DNA of 64,000 nt from Nitrosomonas sp. (lineage in GTDB: Bacteria; Pseudomonadota; Gammaproteobacteria; Burkholderiales; Nitrosomonadaceae), in contig JAJSDU010000002.1 of NCBI GenBank assembly GCA_028577615.1, positions 1 to 64,000 on the forward strand. Direction: 5' to 3'. Positions 34,489-47,341 of this stretch are shown here, in pieces. Position numbers and translations under genes: made by a program. Within the stretch, counting starts at the first letter, position 1; every line of letters starts with the position of its first letter. The notes under the pieces are model-generated. The model was not told the origin of the DNA and did no database searches. It was given only the letters and a program-made list of their open reading frames with translations.

Positions 34489-35967
34489 TTAGTTAACAGG
34501 CTCGGCCTTAAGTAGTTGCAACGTCCCTTCACCTGGCTGGAACAATAATTCTACGGAAAATATTTCACCTGTTTCCGGATTGACCACCTGTGGAACTTTG
34601 ACCACATGGTTGGACGGATTATAGGTCGGCAGAAAAGGATCTGCCGATAGTGGTTCATTCAAGGACTCCAATGACTGAATTGCAAAGACTGCCGGCGTAT
34701 TCCCGCTCGAAGTATAAAGCTGTTCCAGTGTTGCGCTGAACAACGCATCATTGATCCTCACTTTAGGAATTTTAACTTTACGGCCGGTTGCATCAAATGT
34801 GGTATTGGTCGGCTGGATAACTGCAAACGGATCGGCACCTGTACGGGTTACCCTGAAGGTATATTGATCGTCGGAAAAGTGAGCCAATAATTTTTCCTGT
34901 ACGATAGTGATCGGTTTATTATTTTCGTCAGTTGCGGTAATTTCCTCTTTTCTTAGAACGTCACCAGAGCCGCATGTTGTATCGTCCTCAACTTCTCGAA
35001 TTAACGGTGAGGTAATCGCGACGAGATAATTCTTAACTGTTGAGGATACGCCGACATCAAGCGTTCGCCGGTCGCCAAAGCAGGGATCAATGACACCCAC
35101 CAGACTATTCCTGAAAACACCTTTATGAAGCAGCAGATACATATGATCCGATGGAGCGGAAGCGAGCAGTTCGTTTGTTTCCTTGATGTAGCGGCTAACG
35201 GGATATGTTTTGGATTCATCACCATGCTGGACGAATTTATCGGCGTCAAAAACGTACATAACCCAGGCGTTTTCATCCTTGCACTGAGATCCTTCCGGAC
35301 AGAGTTCGAGATTGATGATTTCATTGCCAAGACTGTTGAAAACAAACCAATCAGTATCCCCTGTGAAACTTAATTGCCCGCGCATGTACTGCCCATTCTC
35401 AGATGCATTGCCAACGTGCAATGGCCCGGCGGCGGCAGTCGTGTTATTGGGTTCTATTTCCACATTGTCAAAAGAAACGGAAGGATTACCTAGGATATAA
35501 ACAGTCAGTTTGGCATTGGTTTTATCATTAGCGCCTTCCTTGATTTTATAGTAAAAAACTTCTTCAGCCACATCCTGAAAACCCAGCGCCTGTACCTGTG
35601 GCAAATCATTCCTGAGAACATACCGAAATTTCTCATTTCCGGAAATATCCAGAAATCCGTAATTGCCCGCCGGGCTGCTCAGCAATTCTATGGATAATGG
35701 ATCAGAATCCGGACAAACCATTTCAATAGGCAAGCTGCAAAACAGGTTTCCAAGAACTTCTGGTTTCTCGTTTTTTATGACCGTTACAACTTGCTCGAGC
35801 GTACCTGCAATTTGCGGCACATTAGTCGTATCAGTCGGATTATTCGGCGATGAGCCACTTCCCGAGTTATTGCCGAAAGTCCCTGTAGTCGCCAGCACCG
35901 AACCAGACATTATCAACATTGCCAGCAATGCCGAAAATATTCCTGCTGTTGTCACCCGTCTATTCAT
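34489..35967 (-). CDS. Large exported protein with a PPC-like segment
   Basis: The 492-residue precursor has a signal peptide (LLAMLIMSGSVLAT) and a Gly/Ser/Asn/Pro-rich linker. A central segment, EIEPNNTTAAAGPLHVG followed by GQLSFTGDTDWFVFNSL, resembles the bacterial pre-peptidase C-terminal (PPC) beta domain. The rest is unassigned and includes several Cys (CPEGSQC, CFGDRR). It is transcribed on the same strand as the Tad genes but separated from them by a strong terminator. It could be a surface or secreted adhesin-like protein; no enzyme motif was found. Confidence 0.6.
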   Translation of the reverse strand: MNRRVTTAGIFSALLAMLIMSGSVLATTGTFGNNSGSGSSPNNPTDTTNVPQIAGTLEQVVTVIKNEKPEVLGNLFCSLPIEMVCPDSDPLSIELLSSPAGNYGFLDISGNEKFRYVLRNDLPQVQALGFQDVAEEVFYYKIKEGANDKTNAKLTVYILGNPSVSFDNVEIEPNNTTAAAGPLHVGNASENGQYMRGQLSFTGDTDWFVFNSLGNEIINLELCPEGSQCKDENAWVMYVFDADKFVQHGDESKTYPVSRYIKETNELLASAPSDHMYLLLHKGVFRNSLVGVIDPCFGDRRTLDVGVSSTVKNYLVAITSPLIREVEDDTTCGSGDVLRKEEITATDENNKPITIVQEKLLAHFSDDQYTFRVTRTGADPFAVIQPTNTTFDATGRKVKIPKVRINDALFSATLEQLYTSSGNTPAVFAIQSLESLNEPLSADPFLPTYNPSNHVVKVPQVVNPETGEIFSVELLFQPGEGTLQLLKAEPVN

Positions 35968-36570
35968 AGTTAATTCCTGTTGTGGCTATTTTTAGATTTT
36001 GCAAATCGAGAAAGTATTTACAATCTGCCCAAATTGAACATGGTTGTTGTGGTTACTACCAACGGTATAAAAGCATGTGACTTTAATACTCTCAATAAAC
36101 TTCGCCTATAACAGGGAATTTCAACCATCCCTGAAAAGCGCGCTGATAATCAGGCTAAAAGTCAGCGATCAATCTGGTCGAAGTTTTCGCAAAGGCCTTC
36201 GGTCATTTCAACAGGGTAACTCATGATATCCCCTGTGCAACAGGCATGACATATCAAAGCGTGGCGTTTACCGGTTGGTCACGAGGAGGAATGGTGTCGT
36301 GAATATGAATTGAACAGCAGAATATCTGGAAACTGGCTGCGCAGGCTTATCTCCATCTTTGTCAGAATTACGCCAAGCCGCACTTCGCCTGATAGCAGGG
36401 GGGTTAGCGCGCTACACAGCCTTCACCGATACCGTCTATGAATAATTTCGGCCAGTTCTTCCCGGCTGCACGCTGTCTTCGCACAACAGCAGGAGGCGCA
36501 TCAGCCAGCCATCGGTTACAACAGCATGCGTGCTGACAGTGGTCTATAAAAACCAATAACAGGGGAGGCG
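35968..36570. other. 600-bp non-coding region with a possible gene remnant
   Basis: The first 150 bp should hold the promoter of the exported-protein gene. On the minus strand between about 36540 and 36320 there is protein-like sequence broken by frame changes and a stop. One frame reads TDGWLMRLLLLCEDSVQPG; the next reads EELAEIIHRRYR, a stop, then LSGEVRLGVILTKMEISLRSQ. This may be a decayed regulatory gene, but the family was not recognised and chance is possible. Nothing else was seen. Confidence 0.25.
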
Positions 36571-37515
36571 TCAAACGATGCCTGCTTCATGCGCCTGCAA
36601 ATCCGCATGATAACTGGAACGCACCATCGGGCCGCAGGCGGCATGGGTAAAGCCCATAGCGTTTGCAGCCTGTTCGAACACCTTGAAGGCTTCCGGTGTC
36701 ACATAGCGATCCACCGGCAAGTGACCGATACTCGGCTGCAGGTATTGACCGATCGTCAGCATTTCCACATGATGCGCGCGCAAGTCCTGCAATACCTGCA
36801 GGATTTCTTCATCGGTTTCGCCCAACCCCAGCATCAAACCGGATTTGGTTGGAATTTCCGGGAATCTGGCCTTAAAATCCTTGAGCAGCTTCAGTGAATG
36901 CTGATAGTCGGCACCGGGGCGGCATTGCTTATAAAGCCTTGGCACCGTTTCCAGATTGTGATTCAACACATCGGGCGGGCAAGCGGCCAGCTTTTCCAGC
37001 GCGATGTCAAGCCTGCCTCTGAAATCGGGCACCAGTATTTCAATTTTCGTGTGTGGCGCATGCTGACGGATTGCCTGAATGCAATCGGCAAAGTGCTGTG
37101 CGCCGCCATCACGCAGATCATCGCGGTCGACACTGGTAATGACAACGTAGCGCAGCCGCATGGCGGCTATTGATTGCGCCAGATGCAGCGGTTCCTCGGG
37201 ATCCGGCGGTTTGGGACGGCCATGCGCGACATCGCAGAAAGGACAACGCCGGGTACACAGATCGCCTAGAATCATAAATGTCGCTGTTCCCTTGCCGAAG
37301 CATTCACCGATATTCGGACAGGATGCTTCCTCGCAGACCGTATGCAGTTTCTTTTCCCGCAGGATGCGCTTGACCTCATAGAACGCCTGACTGTTGGGAG
37401 AGCGCACGCGTATCCAGGAGGGTTTGCGCAACAGGTCATCTTTTGATTGCGTACCGATTTTTACCGGATTTCGTGCTGTTTTATCAGCGCCTTTCTGGCG
37501 TATTTCAGAAGTCAT
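36571..37515 (-). CDS. lipA: Lipoyl synthase LipA
   Basis: LipA inserts two sulfurs into octanoyl groups on lipoyl domains by radical-SAM chemistry. The 314-residue protein has the auxiliary cluster cysteines C61, C66 and C72 ([13 protein letters not shown]) and the radical-SAM set C87, C91 and C94 (CTRRCPFC), plus the conserved C-terminal RSSYHAD Ser. Its start overlaps the lipB stop by 11 bp, so octanoyl transfer and sulfur insertion are co-expressed. Confidence 0.97.
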   Translation of the reverse strand: MTSEIRQKGADKTARNPVKIGTQSKDDLLRKPSWIRVRSPNSQAFYEVKRILREKKLHTVCEEASCPNIGECFGKGTATFMILGDLCTRRCPFCDVAHGRPKPPDPEEPLHLAQSIAAMRLRYVVITSVDRDDLRDGGAQHFADCIQAIRQHAPHTKIEILVPDFRGRLDIALEKLAACPPDVLNHNLETVPRLYKQCRPGADYQHSLKLLKDFKARFPEIPTKSGLMLGLGETDEEILQVLQDLRAHHVEMLTIGQYLQPSIGHLPVDRYVTPEAFKVFEQAANAMGFTHAACGPMVRSSYHADLQAHEAGIV

Positions 37516-38188
37516 GGCTATAACAATTCAATCCTTTTTTAGTGAGTTCATTTTGTAAACAATGCGCCAGCTGGTCCTGAATGATATTCAGTCCATCAGA
37601 CACACCTTGATCCTTCATTTGCGTCACCGGCATACCGGCATAACCGCACGGATTGATCGCGGAAAACGGCTGCAGATCCATGTCGACATTCAGTGCAATG
37701 CCGTGATAACAAAAATGCTTTTTGATTTTCAAGCCGAGGGAAGCAATTTTGGCCGCCCCGACATAGACCCCTGGCGCGTCAGCCCGACCGTACGCTTCGA
37801 TGCCATAGCCAGCCAGCAGCTGGATCACGGCATTTTCCATTCTTCTGACCAGTTCCCGCACACCCAGTTTACGACGCCGGATATCCAGCAGCAGATAAGC
37901 AATCAATTGACCAGGACCATGGTAGGTAATCTGCCCGCCCCGATCTGTCTTAATGACCGGAATCGAGTTCTCAGCCAGCAAGTGCTCCGGTTTTCCTGCG
38001 ATGCCCTGTGTATAGACCGGCGGGTGCTGCAATAACCATATTTCGTCGACGGTTTGCGGCGCACGTCCGGCGGTAAATGTTTTCATGGCCTGCCAGACTG
38101 AATCATAATCGATCATTCCCATGGGTTTAATGACAAACTCCGGATAATATTCAGCGTCTGGCGTCTGCGGTCCCGCAATCTGATTCAC
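37505..38188 (-). CDS. lipB: Octanoyltransferase LipB
   Basis: LipB moves octanoate from acyl carrier protein to lipoyl domains. The 227-residue protein has the catalytic Cys C181 (INPCGYAGM) and Lys K147 ([12 protein letters not shown]), and the [13 protein letters not shown] motif. The N-terminal 12 residues before the conserved part could be shortened if a later start is used. It follows ybeD by 9 bp. Confidence 0.96.
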   Translation of the reverse strand: MNQIAGPQTPDAEYYPEFVIKPMGMIDYDSVWQAMKTFTAGRAPQTVDEIWLLQHPPVYTQGIAGKPEHLLAENSIPVIKTDRGGQITYHGPGQLIAYLLLDIRRRKLGVRELVRRMENAVIQLLAGYGIEAYGRADAPGVYVGAAKIASLGLKIKKHFCYHGIALNVDMDLQPFSAINPCGYAGMPVTQMKDQGVSDGLNIIQDQLAHCLQNELTKKGLNCYSHDF

Positions 38189-38197
38189 GTGCGGCCA

Positions 38198-38461
38198 TCA
38201 AAGCACGACGGATATCATCGGATGATCCGTCAATGCCTGGTATAGCGCATCCAGTTGATCGCGCGATGTCGCGCGAATCGTGCATGTGATGCTGAGATAG
38301 TTGCCGCCCTTGCTTGAGCGGATTTCAATCGTGGTTTCATCAAAATCAGGCGCATGCCGTTTGACGATCGCCACGGTTATCCGGGTAAAATCCTGTTCGG
38401 CTTTTCCCATGATTTTAATCGGGAAATCACACGGATATTCAATCAGGGATTCTTCCGTCAT
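38198..38461 (-). CDS. ybeD: YbeD family (DUF493) protein
   Basis: This 87-residue protein has the DUF493 ferredoxin-like pattern (YPCDFPIKIMGKAEQDFTRITVAIVKRHAPDFD...SKGGNYLSITCTIRATSRDQLDALYQALTDHPMI). YbeD is usually encoded beside lipB. An allosteric regulatory role has been suggested for it but not proved. It lies between dat and lipB. Confidence 0.9.
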   Translation of the reverse strand: MTEESLIEYPCDFPIKIMGKAEQDFTRITVAIVKRHAPDFDETTIEIRSSKGGNYLSITCTIRATSRDQLDALYQALTDHPMISVVL

Positions 38462-38479
38462 ATGTTCAGTACCCGGAAT

Positions 38480-39346
38480 TTAACGAATCTGGCGATCAGA
38501 AGCTTCACCCCGCATATGCGTCGCTTTATACTGCTGGTAGAGCTGATGCAGCTGCCTGAATTTCGACCCGGGTTTTCCACTTCCGACTGCCGTGCCGTTC
38601 AAATGGGTAATCGCCATGATTTCCCGTGTTGAAGAAGTCAGCATGATTTCTTCGGCAGTGAGCAATTCATCTTCCGAGACTTCCCGCACCTCATGGGCAA
38701 TATCATGCTCGGCGGCCAGCTCCAGCGTCACGTCATACGTGATGCCGGGCAGCATCAGGTGGCTTTTGGGCGGCGCGAGCAATACCTGATCTTTAACGAC
38801 AAAAATATTACTCGCCGAACCTTCGGTCAAATACCCGTCCCGGATCAGAATCGTCTCAGCAGCACGTTCATCCACCGCGAGCTGTCGCAACAAAACATTC
38901 GGTAGCAGGGAAATTGCTTTGATGTCACAGCGTATCCAGCGGTTATCGCTGGCGGTAATCGCTGTCACGCCGTTTTCGAGCAGTTCCGGTGCTGGCGGCA
39001 TCAGTGGATTACTCATGATAAAGATCGTCGGCGGCACATCCGGAAATGCATGATCCCGTTTGGCTACGCCGCGCGTGATATGCAGATAAACGGATTGATC
39101 CTCGCCTTCATTCTTTTCGATGATTTGCGCCAGCAAATGCCGCCACTCATCATTCGTGTACGGATTTCTGAGCCGGATGCCGTTCAGGCTGTGCTGCAGG
39201 CGATCCAGGTGCTCCGTCAGTCTGAAAGGCTTACGCGAATAGACAGGAATCACCTCGTATACGCCGTCGCCGAAAATGAATCCTCTATCCAGTACCGAAA
39301 CACAAGCCTTGTCGATTGGCATAAACTGACCATTCAGATATATCAT
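38480..39346 (-). CDS. dat: D-amino acid aminotransferase
   Basis: This 288-residue fold-type IV PLP enzyme has the catalytic Lys K143 (CDIKAISLLPNVL), the E-G-SASNIFVV motif that clamps the cofactor, and SSTREIMAITHLNG near the end. It probably interconverts D-alanine and D-glutamate for peptidoglycan. The sequence fits D-amino acid rather than branched-chain aminotransferases, and it stands next to dacA. Substrate assignment remains an inference. Confidence 0.87.
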   Translation of the reverse strand: MIYLNGQFMPIDKACVSVLDRGFIFGDGVYEVIPVYSRKPFRLTEHLDRLQHSLNGIRLRNPYTNDEWRHLLAQIIEKNEGEDQSVYLHITRGVAKRDHAFPDVPPTIFIMSNPLMPPAPELLENGVTAITASDNRWIRCDIKAISLLPNVLLRQLAVDERAAETILIRDGYLTEGSASNIFVVKDQVLLAPPKSHLMLPGITYDVTLELAAEHDIAHEVREVSEDELLTAEEIMLTSSTREIMAITHLNGTAVGSGKPGSKFRQLHQLYQQYKATHMRGEASDRQIR

Positions 39347-39404
39347 GTGACGCCTTTTGGTTTGATTTGCGGAATAACGGGAAAAAGCAGCGGAAATGAC
39401 CGGT

Positions 39405-40535
39405 TTAATTGAACAGCAGTTTCAGACTGTCCCAGGCACGTTCAACGAAATTGCCTTCACCTACCTCTTCCAGTGCGACCAATGGATAAACTTCCACAAG
39501 CTGGTCATTCAGCGTGAATTTAACCGATCCGACTTCCTGGCCTGAGCTTATCGGCGCAATCAAAGGTTGCTTATATTCCATGGTCGCTTTCAGATTATCC
39601 GCCTGCCCTTTGGGAATCGAGAAATAGACATCCGCGTTAAAACCCGCCTTGAACACATCCTGGGAACCTTTCCATAATTCAATGGAAGTCAGCACTTCGC
39701 CTTTCTTGTAAAGATGCACGGTATCGTAAAACTGGAATCCATAATTCAGCAGCCGCTGGCTTTCCTTGCTGCGCTCACCGGCCGATTTGGTTCCCATGAT
39801 CACCGATATCAATCGCCTTTTATCACGTTTAGCCGAAGTAATCAGACAGTAACCCGCTGTTTTGGTCCATCCCGTCTTCATGCCATCCACATGCGGATCC
39901 AGCCAAAGCAGCCGGTTACGATTGGGCTGAGTGATGTTGTTATAGGTGTATTCCTTGAGCGAATAAAGCGGATAGAACTCAGGAAAATCGCGAATGATGG
40001 CGGCGGCAAGAAGCGTTAGATCGTGCACCGAAGTATAGTGATCGGGATGTGGCAATCCCGTTGTGTTCATAAAATGCGTGTCTTTCATGCCCAGACGCTG
40101 CGCTTCCTGATTCATCATCTGGACGAAAACCTCTTCCGAACCCGCGACAGCCTCCGCCAGCGCAATACAGGCGTCATTGCCGGATTGCACAATCATGCCG
40201 CGAATCAGCTCATCGACGGTTACTTCCTTGTTCGGTTCAATAAACATACGGGAACCAATCATGCGCCAGGCCCGGTTGGAAACCGGCACAACCTGATCGA
40301 GCCGTACGCGGTTCTGCTTGAGCGCCGAAAAGACAATATAAGCTGTCATCAATTTAGTCAGTGACGCCGGCTCTACCCGTTCATGCGCATTTTTACTGGC
40401 CAGCACCTGTCCGGACTGATAATCCGACAACATATACGCCTTGGCTGCAATCGATATGTCAGGCTGTTGCTGAGCTGAGACCTGCGCGGATAAAAAAGCA
40501 ATCAGACAGATCACTATCGGAAGTAAGCGTTTCAT
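39405..40535 (-). CDS. dacA: D-alanyl-D-alanine carboxypeptidase (PBP5/6 family)
   Basis: The 376-residue precursor has a signal peptide ending VSAQ. The penicillin-binding motifs are S58-L-T-K61, S118-G-N and K220-T-G. The C-terminal PBP5_C beta domain and an amphipathic terminal helix (RAWDSLKLLFN), which anchors such enzymes to the membrane, are present. It trims the terminal D-Ala from peptidoglycan stem peptides. A TATAAT (minus strand, 40557-40562) lies just upstream, but no clear ribosome site precedes the ATG. Confidence 0.95.
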   Translation of the reverse strand: MKRLLPIVICLIAFLSAQVSAQQQPDISIAAKAYMLSDYQSGQVLASKNAHERVEPASLTKLMTAYIVFSALKQNRVRLDQVVPVSNRAWRMIGSRMFIEPNKEVTVDELIRGMIVQSGNDACIALAEAVAGSEEVFVQMMNQEAQRLGMKDTHFMNTTGLPHPDHYTSVHDLTLLAAAIIRDFPEFYPLYSLKEYTYNNITQPNRNRLLWLDPHVDGMKTGWTKTAGYCLITSAKRDKRRLISVIMGTKSAGERSKESQRLLNYGFQFYDTVHLYKKGEVLTSIELWKGSQDVFKAGFNADVYFSIPKGQADNLKATMEYKQPLIAPISSGQEVGSVKFTLNDQLVEVYPLVALEEVGEGNFVERAWDSLKLLFN

Positions 40536-40759
40536 GAAATTATACTAAAAATGGTTATTATAGCTTGCCGATTAAATTTCTTAAACCAGCGTTTCAAGTA
40601 TATTACCGGCAGTAAACTGCACCGCATGCAAGAAGCAGGCTACGTGGGTTCTCTGGGCTTATCACGCTTCAATATTCGGCGTTTGCATCCTCTCCTCAAC
40701 AGAAGGTTGAATGGAAAATGCGTTGAAAAACGAATTTTGAGATGCGTATGTTCGGCATC

Positions 40760-41305
40760 CTAACCGGATTTGCGCGGACGATCAATAATGCCGGTATGGA
40801 ACATCAGTTTTCCCGCATTCCGTTCGATAAAATAACGTTTTAACGGATCATGAATCACACGAAAGGCCATTTCATCCCAAGGCACATCCGCTTCAGATAC
40901 CAATCGGACCTCGCTGCTTTCGATGCCCGGCTTGAAATCCAGATCCAGCAATTTTGCGCGAAACAGCACATAAACCTGGCTGATGTGCGGCAAACTGTAA
41001 ATAGCATAAAGATCGCCGATTTCGACACGGGCATTAGCCTCCTCCAGTGTCTCCCGCGCAGCCGCCTGTGCCAGCGTTTCATTGTTTTCCATAAATCCCG
41101 CCGGCAAAGTCCACCAGCCGACCCTGGGTTCAATCGCGCGGCGACATAACAATATCCTGTCCTCCCATTCCGGTATGCAACCCACCACCAGCTTGGGATT
41201 CTGATAATGAATCTCGTGACATGCCGTGCAGACATATCGCGGCAGATTATCGCCTTCCGGAATGCGGAGCTCCACATGCGCACTGCAACTGCTGCAAAAT
41301 TTCAT
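40760..41305 (-). CDS. Nudix hydrolase with N-terminal zinc ribbon
   Basis: This 181-residue protein has a zinc ribbon at its start (CSSC and CTAC) and a Nudix box, GFMENNETLAQAAARETLEEAN, which fits GX5EX7REUXEEXGU apart from the final position. Such proteins hydrolyse nucleoside diphosphate derivatives; zinc-ribbon forms include NADH-pyrophosphatase-like enzymes, but this one is shorter than NudC and the substrate is unknown. The ATG at 41305 (MKFCSSC) is preferred to one two codons earlier. Confidence 0.85.
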   Translation of the reverse strand: MKFCSSCSAHVELRIPEGDNLPRYVCTACHEIHYQNPKLVVGCIPEWEDRILLCRRAIEPRVGWWTLPAGFMENNETLAQAAARETLEEANARVEIGDLYAIYSLPHISQVYVLFRAKLLDLDFKPGIESSEVRLVSEADVPWDEMAFRVIHDPLKRYFIERNAGKLMFHTGIIDRPRKSG

Positions 41306-41357
41306 GAGCATTCTCTATAAGAAGGATAGGTCATTTCGCAATTCTCGATACGGCTAA

Positions 41358-42323
41358 TCAGGCTTCAACCACAAATCTTCTTTCCGCCAGCGGATGGCCT
41401 GCCTGATCGCGCAGCATGACGCGCCAGACGCCTGCATCACGTTTGCGCAGCAGTTTTTTCGCATTGGTACGCCATTTCCTCGCGCCAACGTGCAACTTTG
41501 TTTCAGTCATCAGCCGATCTTCAAAGTACCAGTCGACAGTCAACTGCCGACCGTCAAAACCGGACAATTCAATAAAAAAATAAATACTGCTGCTGCCGCT
41601 ATCTCCAAGCAGCACCCGATCAGTTTCACCAACCGGCTCCCGCTGCCGGATCTGGTGCGTTAACTGGGCGCGAATAACACCGGAATGATCCGCGACAGAT
41701 TCCATCGTTTCCGTTGCGGACGAAATGCCTGCCGCATCATATTCATCCGGCAGCGGCGCAAAATCTGGCCTACTGCCTGGTTTACCGTCAGCTTCCGCAG
41801 CTGCCGGCTTAATGACCGGTTTTGGTGGAGTCAGCATTTTCGTGCTGCCGAGCCTTAATGGCTTCATCCTGGGCACAGGTACTATCTCAGTCGCCCCGAC
41901 ATTTTGCTGTTGACGGTTGCCCACTGGCGCATTGTCAGTCGCCGGTTTAATTGTTTCCTGTGTATCTGGCGGTGATTCCGGCTGCTCTTTCGGCAGAAGC
42001 AACGCGGACTGATGATCGTCGAATGCGCTGAATCCTGCCGGGTAATCAGCAACGTCACCAGTCCCGGAGTGGCTGACACCGGAACTGCCGGTATCGGGGG
42101 TTTTGTCATTACCAACGAGCAGATAGCCCGTCATACCCGCGAGCACGGCAAAAGCAGTGAGTGCAATCGCTATTTTGCGCCAGTCGAATGGTGGCTCTTC
42201 CAGCACATTCGAATGTTGAGGAAATGATTTTTCTTCAAGCACATCCTGATCACCCTGATCATTTCCCCCGGATATGCTAGTCTGTTGAAGGTTTATGCGA
42301 ATTTTCAGTTTGTTGTCGGACAT
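41358..42323 (-). CDS. DUF2914-domain membrane protein
   Basis: This 321-residue protein has one membrane segment (WRKIAIALTAFAVLAGMTGYLLVG, about 46-70), a long Pro/Asp-rich linker and a C-terminal DUF2914 domain (SIYFFIELSGFDGRQLTVDWYFEDRL...GVWRVMLRDQAGHPLAERRFVVEA). The domain would lie in the periplasm. No function is established. It is divergent from ligA and 52 bp upstream of the Nudix gene. Confidence 0.75.
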   Translation of the reverse strand: MSDNKLKIRINLQQTSISGGNDQGDQDVLEEKSFPQHSNVLEEPPFDWRKIAIALTAFAVLAGMTGYLLVGNDKTPDTGSSGVSHSGTGDVADYPAGFSAFDDHQSALLLPKEQPESPPDTQETIKPATDNAPVGNRQQQNVGATEIVPVPRMKPLRLGSTKMLTPPKPVIKPAAAEADGKPGSRPDFAPLPDEYDAAGISSATETMESVADHSGVIRAQLTHQIRQREPVGETDRVLLGDSGSSSIYFFIELSGFDGRQLTVDWYFEDRLMTETKLHVGARKWRTNAKKLLRKRDAGVWRVMLRDQAGHPLAERRFVVEA

Positions 42324-45260
<2,937 letters not shown>

Positions 45261-45266
45261 TCATTT

Positions 45267-46013
45267 ATGCTCGCAATAATCGGCGGCAGCGGCATGGCGC
45301 AACTGAGCTGCCTTCAAATATCGCACCGCAAAATCATACGCACCCCTTATGGCGAGCCTTCCGGCCCTTTCACATTCGGAAAAATCAACAATCATGAAAT
45401 CGTTTTTCTGGCGCGCCACGGACACGGTCACACGATTCCCCCGCACCTGGTCAATTACCGTGCAAATATCTGGGCGCTGAAGACCCTGAAACCCGCACAT
45501 ATCATCGCTGTCGCCGCCGTCGGCGGTATTCGCGACGACCTCAAGCCTGGCAGTCTCGCCATACCGGATCAAATCATCGATTACACGTATGGCCGCGACT
45601 TCACGTTTTTTGAAAACAGGGACGAGCCGGTAACCCATATCGACTTCACTCGTCCATACGACACCGAAACACGCGCACTGATTCTGAAAGCAGCCAACCG
45701 CGCCGGTGAAGCAATTATTGATAACGGCGTTTATGCCGCAACACAAGGCCCGAGACTGGAAACCGCGGCTGAAATCAATCGCCTTGAACGTGACGGCGCT
45801 GATATCGTTGGCATGACCGGCATGCCGGAAGCCGCACTCGCGCGGGAACAGGAATTGCGTTACGCAACACTGGCTGTTGTCGCCAATTACGCAGCTGGCC
45901 GCGGCACGAATATTGATGGCATTCCATTAAAAACAATTTTTGCCATTCTTGATGCAGCGATGGTGCGTGTCAGAAATATCCTGGAACACCTGGTGAACTG
46001 CTATGGCGATTAG
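45267..46013 (+). CDS. mtnP: S-methyl-5'-thioinosine phosphorylase
   Basis: This 248-residue protein belongs to the MTAP/PNP family. It has GGSGM near the start, [22 protein letters not shown] (phosphate and substrate binding), [13 protein letters not shown], and [20 protein letters not shown] with the [13 protein letters not shown] purine site. The length and NYRAN motif fit the bacterial methylthioinosine branch, in which MTA is first deaminated. It cleaves methylthioinosine to hypoxanthine and methylthioribose 1-phosphate. The neighbour hpt would recycle the hypoxanthine. The stop overlaps def by 11 bp. The exact nucleoside preference is inferred. Confidence 0.83.
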   Translation: MLAIIGGSGMAQLSCLQISHRKIIRTPYGEPSGPFTFGKINNHEIVFLARHGHGHTIPPHLVNYRANIWALKTLKPAHIIAVAAVGGIRDDLKPGSLAIPDQIIDYTYGRDFTFFENRDEPVTHIDFTRPYDTETRALILKAANRAGEAIIDNGVYAATQGPRLETAAEINRLERDGADIVGMTGMPEAALAREQELRYATLAVVANYAAGRGTNIDGIPLKTIFAILDAAMVRVRNILEHLVNCYGD

Positions 46014-46536
46014 ACCGGTATTAAAAATGGGTGAGCCGCTGCTGCTTCAAGTCGCGCAGGCAGTCGAACAATTCAATACCCCCGAGCTTCATGCACTGAT
46101 CCAGGATATGCAGGATACGATGATAGCGCTCGATGGTGCGGGTCTTGCCGCACCGCAGATCGGCGTCAGTCTGCGCGTGGTCATATTCGGCTTTAAAAGA
46201 AATCAGCGCTACCCCGATGCAGACGAAGTACCTTTTACCGTTCTGATCAACCCGCAGCTCACGCCGCTATCGGATGAAATGGCGGAAGACTGGGAGGGCT
46301 GCCTGAGTGTACCGGGGCTGCGGGGCAAGGTTCCGCGCCATACCCGCCTGCGCTATCAGGGTCATGACCAGTTGGGCAACGCCATTGATCGTGAAGTGAG
46401 CGGCTTTCACGCCCGCGTCGTGCAGCATGAATGCGATCATCTGCAGGGCATTCTTTATCCGATGCGCATCAGAGACTTCCGCACCTTCGGGTTTACCGAA
46501 ATACTCTTCCCGGGTCGGTCATTTCCTGACGAATAA
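46003..46536 (+). CDS. def: Peptide deformylase
   Basis: This 177-residue metalloenzyme removes the formyl group from new proteins. The three motifs are complete: [10 protein letters not shown] (45-54), EGCLSVPG (C100) and QHECDHLQG (H142, E143, H146). Its start lies inside the end of mtnP. The last residues read towards the start of a palindromic repeat at 46551. Confidence 0.96.
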   Translation: MAIRPVLKMGEPLLLQVAQAVEQFNTPELHALIQDMQDTMIALDGAGLAAPQIGVSLRVVIFGFKRNQRYPDADEVPFTVLINPQLTPLSDEMAEDWEGCLSVPGLRGKVPRHTRLRYQGHDQLGNAIDREVSGFHARVVQHECDHLQGILYPMRIRDFRTFGFTEILFPGRSFPDE

Positions 46537-46550
46537 ACCGCTGAGCGACC

Positions 46551-46710
46551 TATAGGACGTCTCTAAAAATTCAAAGCTTTAAACAGAAAATGAGCAAAAC
46601 GAGGCGTGAGTAAAAAATGTTGACGCGGCATATGATTGATATGTAAGGAAACATTTTTTGCGAGCAACAAAGTGTTGTAACAAAATCTGGATTTTTAGCG
46701 ATGCCCTATA
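46551..46710. repeat. MITE-like palindromic repeat, copy 2
   Basis: This 160-bp element has ends TATAGGACGTCTCTAAAAAT (46551-46570) and, in reverse complement, TATAGGGCATCGCTAAAAAT (46691-46710), so terminal inverted repeats of about 25 bp. The interior follows the same order of motifs as the copy at 16730-16870 and is about 75-80 percent alike by eye. It lies between convergent def and an alpha/beta hydrolase gene. The right end contains the hydrolase stop codon (46706-46708). Confidence 0.78.
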
Positions 46711-47269
46711 CTTCGAGCAGACAATGCGCCAATAACAACGGAAAAGTCTTATAGGGCTGTTTCATGGCGTCCGATCCGAAATGCCCCTGCCCTGTCATGA
46801 CGATCAACGTGCCACCAAGACTGCTGCGCATGAATTCGCCCTGCTCCTGTCCACACGTCCAAGGATCGTTATCCGAATGAATGTAAGTCAAGGCACGGCA
46901 GTTTTTCCTGATGGCTTCGTCATCAAAACCGGCAGGAAAGCCCGGATCATTTGTCCGGTCATCTGTTAACGATCTGACAAAACTCGCCACGGTAATCGCA
47001 TGTCCGGCTGAAAAATCATTACGGGACAGCAATTGCAGAATCAGCGTACCGCCTGCCGAATGTCCCACCATCACATCATAATCACGATGCGGCGCTGTTG
47101 TGGCAACTTCCCGGATCCAGACATCCAGGTCATCGAATCCACTGCAAGCCGGCAAGGAAGGCACCCAGACATCAAAACCTTCAGTTTCAAGCGCAGACTT
47201 CAGCCAGGGAATCCAGAAGCTGTTTTCCGAACCGCCAAGCCCGTGAAAGATAGCCGCCGTTTTTTTCAT
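46706..47269 (-). CDS. RBBP9/YdeN-like serine hydrolase
   Basis: This 187-residue alpha/beta hydrolase has an early oxyanion region (IFHGLGGSENSFW), the nucleophile elbow GHSAGG and a terminal GQGHFG His, as in the small RBBP9/YdeN family. The Asp is probably in HSDNDPW. Its natural substrate is unknown. The ATG at 47269 (MKKTAAIFHG) fits the family start. The stop codon lies in the end of the repeat element, so the last residues may have been altered by insertion of that element. Confidence 0.82.
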   Translation of the reverse strand: MKKTAAIFHGLGGSENSFWIPWLKSALETEGFDVWVPSLPACSGFDDLDVWIREVATTAPHRDYDVMVGHSAGGTLILQLLSRNDFSAGHAITVASFVRSLTDDRTNDPGFPAGFDDEAIRKNCRALTYIHSDNDPWTCGQEQGEFMRSSLGGTLIVMTGQGHFGSDAMKQPYKTFPLLLAHCLLEV

Positions 47270-47341
47270 ACCCGTACGCCATTGTGGAGAAATGGACTTG
47301 AGGCGCATCCGGCTCGATCGCGACAGTCTGTCAACATCCTG

